Source: Thermodiscus sp. (GTDB lineage: Archaea; Thermoproteota; Thermoprotei_A; Sulfolobales; Acidilobaceae). From it: a stretch of DNA of 35,344 nt. The position numbers were made by a program, and so were the translations under genes. Positions 26,520 through 35,344 of the stretch are shown piece after piece. The DNA lies in the NCBI GenBank assembly GCA_015523485.1, contig WAKH01000014.1:1-35344 (forward strand). Reading direction: 5' to 3'. Under the pieces are notes generated by a model. That model was given only the letters and a program-made list of their open reading frames with translations. It made no database searches and had not been told where the DNA came from. Every line of letters starts with the position of its first letter. Positions within the stretch are counted from its first letter, which is position 1.

Positions 26520-27720
26520 AGGCTAAGTGTCCAGACGCTAATGCGGCGAGTAGGCTCAGCTCGCCGGCAAGCACGGTTGCTGATATGATCTCGGCGAATT
26601 TAAGAGCGTTTGTCCCTACAGGCTCCCCTCCACCAGCCACTCCCATTATTGATAGTGCTTCTCTCTGTGTTGGAAGGCTTGTGCCACCACCTACGGTTCC
26701 GATCTCTAGGCTCGGCAGTGTTACGGATATGTAGAGGCCTTCGTCCCGCACCTCTGTCCAGGTGAATGCCAGGCTTGATTCAACTACCTGGGCGGCGTCC
26801 TGACCGGTGGCTAGGAATATCGCGGCTATGATGTTGGCGACATGGGCGTTATAGGAGGGGCTCCCGGCGGCTGCGCTACCCATAAGGTTCTTCATTATGT
26901 TGACAGAGTATATTCCTTCAGGCGTCGTCTTCAGCTTTTCCTCTACGACTTCTCTCTTGATGACTGCTTCCGCCACCACGTATTTTCCACGGCCTAGGAG
27001 CCTGTTGATTATTGCTGGTTTCTTGTCTGTGCACATGTTTCCACTTATCGCAACGCATTCAATGTCTCCGGGATATTCTTTGAGTATCCGCCTGCATATC
27101 TTGTCGCTGGCGAAGGTAACCATATTCATGCCCATAGCGTCTCCTGTGTTGAACTTGAGCCTTATCCATACAAGGTTGCCTATTATGAATGGCTGGAATT
27201 CTATCAGCTCACCATGCCTTGTCACAGTCTTTACTTCTTCACGGAGCATGTCCCAATGACTTCTTATCCACTCTACTAGCTTCATCGATTCTTCGACACT
27301 CTTGGTCTTGATGAGGGGGGCCCTGGTCATTCCATTCATTACTACCCGCGTCGTTGCTCCCCCGCTTAAGGTGATGGCTTTAACACCGCGTGAAACACTT
27401 GCGACCAGCGCGCCTTCCGTGGTCGCTAGTGGCACGTAGAATTCGCCCTTTGCGTATTCACCATTTATTTTCAGGGGACCCACCACTCCCACGGGTATCT
27501 GTACAGCCCCGATAGGATTCTCGATATTCTTCCCATAGAGGACTTCGAAGTCTAGAATAGTGCTTGCAATGGAGGAGAGATTGATGCCAAGTTTCCTTTC
27601 TAAAAAAACTCTTCGGATTAGGGCAGCTAGGTTCGCGTTCCCTACTATCTCCTCGAGCCTCGATATGGATATGCTTCCATCCATCAGCTTCTGGACTAGC
27701 TTCTCTAGCTCTTCACTCAT
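26476..27720 (-). CDS. hmgA: Hydroxymethylglutaryl-CoA reductase
   Basis: ENPIGAVQIPVGVVGPL, TTEGALVASVSRG, GDAMGMNMV, GQDAAQVVESS, GTVGGGTSLPTQ, LAGELSLLAALASGHLAFAHELLGRGR. Confidence 0.95.
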   Translation of the reverse strand: MSEELEKLVQKLMDGSISISRLEEIVGNANLAALIRRVFLERKLGINLSSIASTILDFEVLYGKNIENPIGAVQIPVGVVGPLKINGEYAKGEFYVPLATTEGALVASVSRGVKAITLSGGATTRVVMNGMTRAPLIKTKSVEESMKLVEWIRSHWDMLREEVKTVTRHGELIEFQPFIIGNLVWIRLKFNTGDAMGMNMVTFASDKICRRILKEYPGDIECVAISGNMCTDKKPAIINRLLGRGKYVVAEAVIKREVVEEKLKTTPEGIYSVNIMKNLMGSAAAGSPSYNAHVANIIAAIFLATGQDAAQVVESSLAFTWTEVRDEGLYISVTLPSLEIGTVGGGTSLPTQREALSIMGVAGGGEPVGTNALKFAEIISATVLAGELSLLAALASGHLAFAHELLGRGRIRER

Positions 27721-28127
27721 CAGCTCTTCCCCAGTATTGGCCTGAACTTCAGGCCATACATTATAGTTCCATTGTCGCCGTCTTCCCTAATCCTCCTCAT
27801 TGTGGCTTCTACTTCGAGCCCTAGCTTCAGCTCTTCTGGCTGTACGTCTGTTAGCTCGGCTACTAGTCTAACACCGTTCTCTAAGCGTACTAGGCCGACG
27901 ATGATCGGTGCTTGGAACCTGGTGTCTCCTGGAATGCTTTGCACGACGGTGTAGCTCTCTAGTATTCCTCTGCGTGGGAGCATTACCTGCTCTAACTCGG
28001 TGGATCCACAGTATGGGCAAGCCTTTCTAGGTGGATAATGTGCTCTTCCGCAAGACTTGCACTGTGCCCCTATGAGCCTGTACCTCGGTATCCTCGTCCT
28101 CCACCATCTAGCCAGTACCATCCACAT
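27720..28127 (-). CDS. DUF35 OB-fold/zinc-ribbon protein of the thiolase/HMG-CoA synthase complex
   Basis: GAQCKSCGRAHYPPRKACPYCGSTELEQVMLPRRGILESYTVV. Confidence 0.88.
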   Translation of the reverse strand: MWMVLARWWRTRIPRYRLIGAQCKSCGRAHYPPRKACPYCGSTELEQVMLPRRGILESYTVVQSIPGDTRFQAPIIVGLVRLENGVRLVAELTDVQPEELKLGLEVEATMRRIREDGDNGTIMYGLKFRPILGKS

Positions 28128-28134
28128 TCACCCC

Positions 28135-29274
28135 CTAAACCGACTCCATGACAACGATTCTGGTCGATGAGCCATGCGCGTTTACCCCAACTGCTAGGCC
28201 CTTCTCGGCTCCCGGCCTCTTTACACCCGGGAACTTTCCTGCTAGTTGTAGTGCCACTTCGGCTACCATGTAGACACCAGTTGCGCCTATAGGGTGGCCT
28301 CTAGCCTTCAATCCTCCACTAGCGTTCACTAGGGGCCCTTCTCCATCAACGTCGAAGTATCCAGCGGCTACTAGCTCAGCTGCCTTTCCTCTGGGAGCTA
28401 GTCCTAGAGACTCTAATAGTAGTAGGCCCATTATCGTGAAGTTATCGTGTAACTCTATGACATCGACTTTCTCTTCGGAGAGGTTTAACTCGTTGGATAG
28501 TTTTGCTACGTGCTCTAGCATTAACGGATCGTCTCTTAAGGCTATTGATGGCATCCCGACTGCTCCAGCTACTTCTTTTATCCTCGCGAGGTGGTCGCCT
28601 ACTTGGTCCTCGCTTGTAAGTAGGATTGCGGCTGCCCCGTCTCCCAGCGGGTACGCGTCTAGTAGAGTTATTGGGTCGGCTATTGGCATTGCTGTGGTTA
28701 CCTTCTCGGGTTTTATCGCGAATCTCAGCATGGCGTATGGGTTCTCTTTTGCGTGGGCGTGCATCATTGCGGGCCAGTAGGCTAGAGTGTTCCTATCTAT
28801 GCCGTACTTCTCCATGTAGATTCTCATGAGCATCGCGAGTGGGGCGGCGTGCCCTATTCTATAGATTGCATCGCTCTCAGTGTCGTAGAGTGCCTCGAGC
28901 ATCTCATAGGTTGGACCGCTCGGATAGTCTGTTAGCTTGTCTACTCCTATGACGAGGACTTTCTCGGCGGCGTGGCTCCTTATGAGGTTTACAGCCACTT
29001 CTATCGCGGCCAAACCGCTGTTCTCTCCTGCTTCTACTGCTAGGGCTGATTTCACTGGTAGGCCTAGGCTGGATCCTATGTAAGCGGCGAGGTCGAGCTG
29101 TGGGGACTGCATGTAGGTTAAACTGGAGGCGACTACTAGGTAGTCTATCGAGTCTATGTCGGCGTCTGCCAATGCTTCACGGACTGCTTCGAAGGCTAAG
29201 TCGCGTGGACTCTTCTCATAGTGCCTACCTATCTTAACCATACCAACCTTACTCACGTATACCATATGGATCAC
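28135..29274 (-). CDS. Thiolase (acetyl-CoA C-acetyltransferase, archaeal type)
   Basis: AVEAGENSGLAAIEVAVNLI, IELHDNFTIMGLLLLESLG, NASGGLKARGHPIGATG, VGVNAHGSSTRIVV. Confidence 0.9.
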   Translation of the reverse strand: MIHMVYVSKVGMVKIGRHYEKSPRDLAFEAVREALADADIDSIDYLVVASSLTYMQSPQLDLAAYIGSSLGLPVKSALAVEAGENSGLAAIEVAVNLIRSHAAEKVLVIGVDKLTDYPSGPTYEMLEALYDTESDAIYRIGHAAPLAMLMRIYMEKYGIDRNTLAYWPAMMHAHAKENPYAMLRFAIKPEKVTTAMPIADPITLLDAYPLGDGAAAILLTSEDQVGDHLARIKEVAGAVGMPSIALRDDPLMLEHVAKLSNELNLSEEKVDVIELHDNFTIMGLLLLESLGLAPRGKAAELVAAGYFDVDGEGPLVNASGGLKARGHPIGATGVYMVAEVALQLAGKFPGVKRPGAEKGLAVGVNAHGSSTRIVVMESV

Positions 29275-30353
29275 CCCCTAGCTAGCATAGTGAGGATTCT
29301 CCTAAACCTGGTGTAGGTTGCGTAATCCACCTCGAGCTTCCTGTTTATGTAGTCGTCGAGTGCAGGAGCAAGCTTCTGCTTCTCCACGATCTCATCCGTA
29401 ACGATTATACTGTACGCGTCGCTTCCAGCACCGCTGCCGAAAGGGGCTAGGAGGATTCTCTGCCCTGGTTTAGCCACGTCGAGGACCCTTACAAGGCCTA
29501 GGAGAGCGCTGGCGTTGTAGGTGTTCCCTATCATTGGTGTAACCAGGCCTCTCTCAACTTGCTCGTATGTGAAGCCTAGCCGCTGTGCGACTCTAACTGG
29601 GAATTTCCCGTTTGGCTGGTGAAATATTGCATAGTCGAAGTCTTCCGGTTTCAGGCCGGTTTTCTTGAATAATCCCTTCACCGCTCCCATGATGTGGGCG
29701 AAGTAAGCCGGCTCTCCTGTGAAGCCCTCTCCGTGCCTTGGGTATGGTTTCTCAGCCCTCCTCCAGAAGTCTGGGGTGTCAGTTACATAGGTGTATGAGT
29801 ACTCGACGATGGCTGCAGCACCCTCTGCTGGCCCAACTATGAATGCTGCTGCACCGCTTGAGGCTGTGAACTCTAATACGTCTCCCGGCTCAGCCTGGGC
29901 TGTATCGCTGCCCACGGCTAGTGCGTATTTCACCATTCCTGAGGAGACTAGTGCTAGTGACGCCCTTAACCCCTCGCTTCCCGCTCTACAGGCGAATTCT
30001 AGGTCGCTCGCCATTGTCTCGGGCGTTGCTCCTATCATCTCTGCTATGAGTGTTGCAGAGGGCTTTACGGCATATACCTTTGATTCGCTGCCGAAGAAGA
30101 CTGCTCCTATCAGCGACGGGTCGATCTTTGCGCGGAGAAGGGCATTGTATGCTGCTTCGAAGCCCATGGTTGTCGAGTCTTCGTCTGGGCCGTCAACGGA
30201 TTTGTGGGAGACGTTGAGCCCCTTGTATTGGTGGTCGGGCCATCCCCATACCCTGGCTATCTCCTTGGTTGGGAGCCTGTATCGAGGAACGTATCCCCCC
30301 CAACCATGGATTCCAGCTTTACCAGAAGTCACTTTCAACTCGGATTCCGCCAT
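29271..30353 (-). CDS. Hydroxymethylglutaryl-CoA synthase
   Basis: GIHGWGGYVPRYRL, SDLEFACRAGSEGLRA, FHQPNGKFPVRVAQRLGF, GNTYNASALLGLVRVLD, LAPFGSGAGSDA. Confidence 0.93.
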   Translation of the reverse strand: MAESELKVTSGKAGIHGWGGYVPRYRLPTKEIARVWGWPDHQYKGLNVSHKSVDGPDEDSTTMGFEAAYNALLRAKIDPSLIGAVFFGSESKVYAVKPSATLIAEMIGATPETMASDLEFACRAGSEGLRASLALVSSGMVKYALAVGSDTAQAEPGDVLEFTASSGAAAFIVGPAEGAAAIVEYSYTYVTDTPDFWRRAEKPYPRHGEGFTGEPAYFAHIMGAVKGLFKKTGLKPEDFDYAIFHQPNGKFPVRVAQRLGFTYEQVERGLVTPMIGNTYNASALLGLVRVLDVAKPGQRILLAPFGSGAGSDAYSIIVTDEIVEKQKLAPALDDYINRKLEVDYATYTRFRRILTMLARG

Positions 30354-30540
30354 TGTAATCCCCTAAGTCTAGTTTCGTTGAATGTATCTACCAGAATTTA
30401 AAGATTAGCCTATTGACGTCCAGGTAATAGACTATTGTCTAATATAAGGTAGGGTAACAATGCGATGAGGGACCCCGGGTTAGGTTACATCAACCTATAT
30501 TCAATGCAATCAAGTAACATCTAATCGGAGGGAGTTCAAA

Positions 30541-31167
30541 GTGGAGCTATCAACCATGCTATACGGTGCTAACGGGATTGAATGCAGTGTATCCTACAAA
30601 CTTTACAATGAACGCGAACATCCACTAGTACTCTTGCACGGCTTCAGCTTTACTAGGAATACATGGATCGAGGCAGGTATAATCGAGAAAATATTGGAGA
30701 ATCGCATAGATGTTCTCATACCTGATATGCCTTACGGGAAAAACACAGACTGCAGCAAGCATTCCAGGAACGTTGAACTGAATGTATCAGCCTTGGAATA
30801 CATAACTCGGAGGTTGATAGGCGATAGAAAACCCTTGCTCGTTGGCGCTAGCCTGGGTGGAAGGATAGCACTATACTATTCGATCGGCAGGCAAGTTGCA
30901 GGCCTATTTCTCGCTTCACCCGCGGTTAAGGAGGATGAACCATTATGGAGGAATATCCGAATGATCAAAGCTCCAGCAGTTATAATACGAGGACAAAAGG
31001 ACTTCATACCGAGAAAAATACATGAAAAATTAGCGAAGAAACTAAAGGCTCCCCTAATAGTTTACGAGGGCGCAGGTCATGCAATGTATCTCGACAACCC
31101 TGAGAGATTTATTGATGACTTGCTGAGATTCTATGAAGAGGTATCTCCTCGAGGCATTAATGGCTAG
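30541..31167 (+). CDS. Alpha/beta hydrolase
   Basis: PLVLLHGFSFTRNTW, LLVGASLGGRIALYYS, IIRGQKDFIP, VYEGAGHAMYLDNPE. Confidence 0.85.
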   Translation: MELSTMLYGANGIECSVSYKLYNEREHPLVLLHGFSFTRNTWIEAGIIEKILENRIDVLIPDMPYGKNTDCSKHSRNVELNVSALEYITRRLIGDRKPLLVGASLGGRIALYYSIGRQVAGLFLASPAVKEDEPLWRNIRMIKAPAVIIRGQKDFIPRKIHEKLAKKLKAPLIVYEGAGHAMYLDNPERFIDDLLRFYEEVSPRGING

Positions 31168-32620
31168 ACTAACCCTTTTAATGACACCTTATCCATTTAA
31201 TCATGGGAGAGCGAAATTGGAAGAGATAATTGATTATATCCTTGAAGCATTCCTGAAAGCGCAAGAGCAGGGCGCCTCTTACGTAGACGCTAGGCTTCAA
31301 TCATACGACTACGAGATGATAGTATATGATAATGGTTCTTTGAAGGAGCACTCTTACAGCACCCGCGTAGGTATAGGTTTCAGGGTCATCTACCAGGGTG
31401 CTGTTGCATACGGCTCAACGACCGATTTGAGCAAGGAGTCTATAATGGAGGCAGTTAATAGAACCCTTAAGGCTGCTAAGGCTCTATCACTAAGCGTTAA
31501 GGAGAAGGTGAGCCTGGCTGAATACAAGACCGTAGTGGCTAAGGCTCGTTCCCACTACATAGTTGATCCCTTCAGTGTTGAGAAGGAGAAGCTCGAGATA
31601 GCGGAGCAGGCGAATAAGACCGCTATGGGGTTCAAGAACATAGCTTCCGCTATAACGAGGCTCGGGCTACAGCGTGATAGGAGAATAATACTCACAAGCG
31701 ATGGAAACCATGTCGATGTCGAAGTAGTCCTCACCGGTCTATCCCATGTATCCGTAGCGAGAGGAGAGAAGGGCCTAGAGTACGTTTCCGACTATGACTC
31801 GAGAGTCGCTGGATTCGAATTCATAAAATCGGTTGACTGGGAGGAGATGGCGAGTGAAGTTTCCCGCCTAGCGATAGTAGCGTCGAACGCAGACGTGCCT
31901 AAGGGCGGAGAGTATACCGTTGTGCTAGACCCTAAGATGGTTGGATTACTACTTCACGAGGCTTTTGGTCATGCAAGTGAAGGAGACCTAGTAGATGCAG
32001 GAGCGAGTATCCTCGAGGGCAGGCTTGGCCAAAAGGTGGCTTCTGACATCGTAACCATATTCGACGATGGAAAAGTGGAGGGAGGATACTATGTACCCTA
32101 CGATGACGAAGGAGTAGAGAAGAAAGCAGTGCGTATAGTGGAAAACGGTATATTGAAGTCCTACTTAACCGACCGAGTAAGCGCAAAACGCCTGGGTATA
32201 GAACCCACAGGTAATGGGCGAGTAATGTCTTATTCAGACCCAGTCATAGTTAGGCAGACCAACTACTACATGCAGCCTAGAGACTACACCTTTGAAGAGT
32301 TAATCGAGGACATTGATTACGGAATCTATGCTACAGCTAAGGGAACCAAGGGAGGACAAGTTGATCCAGGAATGGGAACATTCACTTTCAGCGCCGGGGT
32401 ATCTTGGCTAATCGAGAACGGCAAACTCTCCAAGCCGCTCAGAGGAGTGAACCTCTCGGGTCAGATTCTCGAGATCCTTTCAAGGGTAGACGCTGTAGGA
32501 CGCGACTTCGAGGTAGAGACAAGCGTATTCGGCGGATGCGGTAAGGCTGGCCAAATGGTCCGCGTGGGAACTGGAGGCCCCCATGTTAGAGTGAGAGGTA
32601 TGATAGTAGGAGGGAGGTGA
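31133..32620 (+). CDS. tldD: TldD-family metalloprotease; start more likely TTG 31217
   Basis: LLLHEAFGHASEGD (HExxxH), GGCGKAGQMVRVGTGGPHVRVRGMIVGG; TTG 31217 in frame with upstream GGGAG. Confidence 0.9.
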   Translation: MKRYLLEALMARLTLLMTPYPFNHGRAKLEEIIDYILEAFLKAQEQGASYVDARLQSYDYEMIVYDNGSLKEHSYSTRVGIGFRVIYQGAVAYGSTTDLSKESIMEAVNRTLKAAKALSLSVKEKVSLAEYKTVVAKARSHYIVDPFSVEKEKLEIAEQANKTAMGFKNIASAITRLGLQRDRRIILTSDGNHVDVEVVLTGLSHVSVARGEKGLEYVSDYDSRVAGFEFIKSVDWEEMASEVSRLAIVASNADVPKGGEYTVVLDPKMVGLLLHEAFGHASEGDLVDAGASILEGRLGQKVASDIVTIFDDGKVEGGYYVPYDDEGVEKKAVRIVENGILKSYLTDRVSAKRLGIEPTGNGRVMSYSDPVIVRQTNYYMQPRDYTFEELIEDIDYGIYATAKGTKGGQVDPGMGTFTFSAGVSWLIENGKLSKPLRGVNLSGQILEILSRVDAVGRDFEVETSVFGGCGKAGQMVRVGTGGPHVRVRGMIVGGR

Positions 32621-32627
32621 GAGGGTA

Positions 32628-33977
32628 ATGGAATTCGACTTAGAGAAGATACTTCAATTAGGTCAAAAGAAAGGTGCGAGTGAAGTAGAGGTCTACCTAA
32701 CCAACACGATAGCCAACGAGATCACAGCAAAGAAGAACTCCATAGATCAAGCGGTGCTAGAAGAAGTAACAAGGATAGGTGTAAGGGTCGCTCTAGGTAA
32801 GAAGATTGGAGCGGCAGGCGGCGTGATCAGTAGTTTTAGAGACGTGGAGAAACTCCTTGAGAGGGCCATATCAATAGCGAAGACAGCCCAAGAAGACAAA
32901 GACTGGCCAGGCTTCAACCCCAAGATCGGCAAGGCAAGCACTGAGCCAGACATATATGATAAGAAGACCGCCGAGCTAACACCGGAGGAACTGGTAAAAC
33001 TATTACAGGATCAAATAGGAGTCATCACGTCACACGAAAACGTTCTACTAGCCGAGGGGGGAATCGCCAGTCGAATAGTCTACAGCTATTATGCAAACAC
33101 AAACGGAGAAGTCCTCGATGGCCGTGCTACAGTGTTTGGCTACATGTTGGAACTCAAATCAAAAACCGCAGAAGGGGAAGGCACGTTCTATGATTACTTC
33201 TACAAGGCTAGGTTTGTTCCAGAAAAAGTGGATGAGACGACGAAAAACGCCGTTGAAATGGTCTTAAAGGCTGCAGAGGCAAAGCCTGTAGAGACCTTTA
33301 AGGGAGACTTAATCCTACTCCAGGACGAGGCGAGTTCAATACTAGACGTCCTTATATCACCTGCAATATCCGCTGAGCAGGCACAGCAGGGCAGAAGCCC
33401 GCTTATAGGTAAACTGGATGAGAAGGTCCTAAACGAGAGAATAACGATAGTAGATGACCCATTCTTGCCGTGGGAGCTTGGCTCTTCATCCTGGGACGAT
33501 GAGGGCCACCCGACATCGAGAAAACTAGTATTCGAGAACGGAGTCTTCAAAACATTCCTCTACGACCACTATACTGCTTCAAGAGAAGGTAAGGAGTCTA
33601 CCGGTAACGCTTCGAGGAGGTCCCCTTGGTCAAAGCCTTCCCCCGCCCCAACGAACTTAGTACTAACAATCAAGGGGCTACAGAAGAACATTGATGAACT
33701 GATCAGCGATGTCGAGAGGGGAGTTATTGTCGTCAGGACTATAGGGAGCTGGATGTCGAACCCCGTAAGTGGACAGATTAACGCCACTGTCAGCTTCGGA
33801 TTCCTCGTCGAGAACGGCTCGGTATCCCGGCCGATGAAGGGGGTAGTGGTAACCGATAACATCTATGAAGTGCTGGGTGATAGGTTCGTAGGGGCCTCAG
33901 AGCCTGTTGAGTGTAGAGGCCATGTGTGTACTCCGATACTTAGGGCTCGGGATGTGACGTTCTCCGGCAAGGGCTAG
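32628..33977 (+). CDS. TldE/PmbA-family protein
   Basis: GASEVEVYLTNT..., DEASSILDVLISPAISAEQAQQGRSPLIGKLDEKV, STGNASR, PTNLVLTIKG. Confidence 0.9.
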   Translation: MEFDLEKILQLGQKKGASEVEVYLTNTIANEITAKKNSIDQAVLEEVTRIGVRVALGKKIGAAGGVISSFRDVEKLLERAISIAKTAQEDKDWPGFNPKIGKASTEPDIYDKKTAELTPEELVKLLQDQIGVITSHENVLLAEGGIASRIVYSYYANTNGEVLDGRATVFGYMLELKSKTAEGEGTFYDYFYKARFVPEKVDETTKNAVEMVLKAAEAKPVETFKGDLILLQDEASSILDVLISPAISAEQAQQGRSPLIGKLDEKVLNERITIVDDPFLPWELGSSSWDDEGHPTSRKLVFENGVFKTFLYDHYTASREGKESTGNASRRSPWSKPSPAPTNLVLTIKGLQKNIDELISDVERGVIVVRTIGSWMSNPVSGQINATVSFGFLVENGSVSRPMKGVVVTDNIYEVLGDRFVGASEPVECRGHVCTPILRARDVTFSGKG

Positions 33978-34488
33978 TGTACATGATACTTCCATCTATG
34001 TATACAACTCCCCCACCCTTTCTCTTCAGCATAGTCAGGATTTTCCTGGCCTCGCCTCTGATCCCCGTGTATGCGTCTCTCCGTGTTCTCGCAGGTTTCG
34101 AACCGACTATGGAGGTTACCGCTACTATTGTTACACTAACATTGGCCTCCTTGCATATCGTGTCTGCTATCTTGACGAGGTCTTCTGCGATCTCTCCTGG
34201 TTCGACCATTGGTATTTCTAGGATCGCTTCCTCTGTTCCTCGTTTTTCGTCTAGCCCGTATACTACTACGGCTCGATGTTGTCTCGAGAACTCTTCGACT
34301 AGCATTGTCAGTAGGCCTGTTGCAGGGTTTGGCTTGTATTCGCTCCATCCCCTCTCCTTAATAATTTCCTCCATTTTATCCAGGTCTATTATGATTAGTG
34401 TTCCCTCTGTTAGGTGAGAGGGGGTGGCGGTCCGAGTGAGACTAGGCTCTTCACTCGCTCTCGCGTCTCTGGCTGCTCGCCTCTTCAT
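33940..34488 (-). CDS. Uncharacterised protein, possibly palm/GGDEF-like fold
   Basis: LIIIDLDKMEEIIKERGWSEYKPNPATGLLTMLVEEFSRQHRAVVVYGLDEKRGTEEAILEIP; alpha/beta pattern, convergent overlap with tldE. Confidence 0.55.
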   Translation of the reverse strand: MKRRAARDARASEEPSLTRTATPSHLTEGTLIIIDLDKMEEIIKERGWSEYKPNPATGLLTMLVEEFSRQHRAVVVYGLDEKRGTEEAILEIPMVEPGEIAEDLVKIADTICKEANVSVTIVAVTSIVGSKPARTRRDAYTGIRGEARKILTMLKRKGGGVVYIDGSIMYTSPCRRTSHPEP

Positions 34489-34612
34489 ACCGCCACCCTT
34501 GTTATTAATGGGTTCAACCAGGCCTTAATTATCCAGGAATAATTAGGAAAAGTGATTTATACAGATATTCATTATTCCCTTTAAATAGTTCGTTCCCCTC
34601 GTTTAAAAAGGG

Positions 34613-35209
34613 GTGCTGGTATTGGAAGAGGGAACTCATGAAAAAGCTCTTCCTAAACCTGAATCTAGGATCGAAAACATTGTTGCCACAGTTATCCTTG
34701 ATCAAAACCTTGATCTGAACCTAATAGAGGCCCGAATTCCTGATGTCGACTACAATCCCGACACGTTCCCCGGGCTGGTGTACAGGTTAAAGACACCCAA
34801 GGTGACGGCGCTAATATTCAAATCTGGCAAGATGGTTGTTACGGGAGCCAAGAGCATATCGGAGCTAGTCCTAGCCGTCAAGAAGATAATAAAGAGTCTA
34901 AGGGACTCGGGCATCGAGATAGTGGGTAAGCCAAGGCTCCAGATCCAGAACATTGTTGCAAGCGCAAACCTCCACGTCTACATAGACCTCGACAAAGCTG
35001 CATTCGTCCTAGAGAGAAGCATGTACGAGCCAGAGCAGTTCCCAGGCCTCATATACAGGATGAACGATCCAAAGGTAGTCTTGCTAATATTCAGTAGTGG
35101 AAAGATGGTTATTACGGGAGCTAAGAAGGAAGAGGATGTAAAGAGGGCTGTAGAGAACATCTACAAGACTCTGAAGGAGACAGGCTGTATTCTGGGACCC
35201 GCCGACTAA
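34613..35209 (+). CDS. tbp: TATA-box binding protein
   Basis: Two direct repeats: [62 protein letters not shown] and [61 protein letters not shown]. Confidence 0.96.
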   Translation: MLVLEEGTHEKALPKPESRIENIVATVILDQNLDLNLIEARIPDVDYNPDTFPGLVYRLKTPKVTALIFKSGKMVVTGAKSISELVLAVKKIIKSLRDSGIEIVGKPRLQIQNIVASANLHVYIDLDKAAFVLERSMYEPEQFPGLIYRMNDPKVVLLIFSSGKMVITGAKKEEDVKRAVENIYKTLKETGCILGPAD

Positions 35210-35275
35210 ACCATAAAATATTTCTAAACATTTAATCATGGATAACAATAGACTTTTCCCTCCCAACTAGAACAA

Positions 35276-35342
35276 AGTATACTGGCCATGAGACCCGTTA
35301 GAGGGTCCCCGGTGAAGGATGGCCGGGAAAACCGAGTATACT
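35276..35342. other. Candidate structured RNA element (multi-branch fold) downstream of tbp
   Basis: Terminal AGTATACT/AGTATACT arms, hairpin GACCC-gttaga-GGGTC, hairpin CCCGG-n10-CCGGG. Confidence 0.35.
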
Positions 35343-35344
35343 AA

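Noticed and set aside
29791-30401. Plus-strand ORFs opposite HMG-CoA synthase
   Set aside because: Shadow ORFs; no recognisable motifs.
1-35344. CRISPR array, IS element, integrase or prophage
   Set aside because: No regularly spaced repeats, transposase or phage structural motifs seen on either strand; two RHH/PIN-type modules alone do not make a defence island.

Overview
This 35.3 kb window looks like chromosomal DNA from a hyperthermophilic crenarchaeon. The basis is a TBP gene, three intron-bearing tRNAs, D-aminoacyl-tRNA deacylase, TrmY, archaeal mevalonate genes and a fused 3-hydroxyacyl-CoA dehydrogenase/enoyl-CoA hydratase. Most of it is housekeeping or metabolic. I saw no CRISPR array, transposase or prophage. 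The most interesting signals are: (1) a tRNA-Gln(UUG) gene whose 145-nt intervening sequence has a perfect 16-bp GC-rich stem at the splice junction, a pyrimidine tract after the 5' half and a TATA-like element before the 3' half, so it may be a tandem split or semi-split tRNA; (2) a tRNA-Thr(UGU) with a 20-nt non-canonical intron inside the D-stem and a textbook bulge-helix-bulge; (3) a tRNA-Met(CAU) whose 3' trailer is perfectly complementary over 13 nt to its intron/3' splice site; (4) a tightly coupled operon of an RHH-PIN fusion and two VWA proteins, the second with a degenerate MIDAS; (5) a one-component regulator (wHTH plus substrate-binding-like domain) divergent from an unannotated small membrane ORF and an SSS transporter, with a perfect 18-bp palindrome between them; (6) strong over-representation of the heptamer GGGWCCC (25 copies counted by eye, about 4 expected). 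All family calls come from reading the translations; no searches were run.
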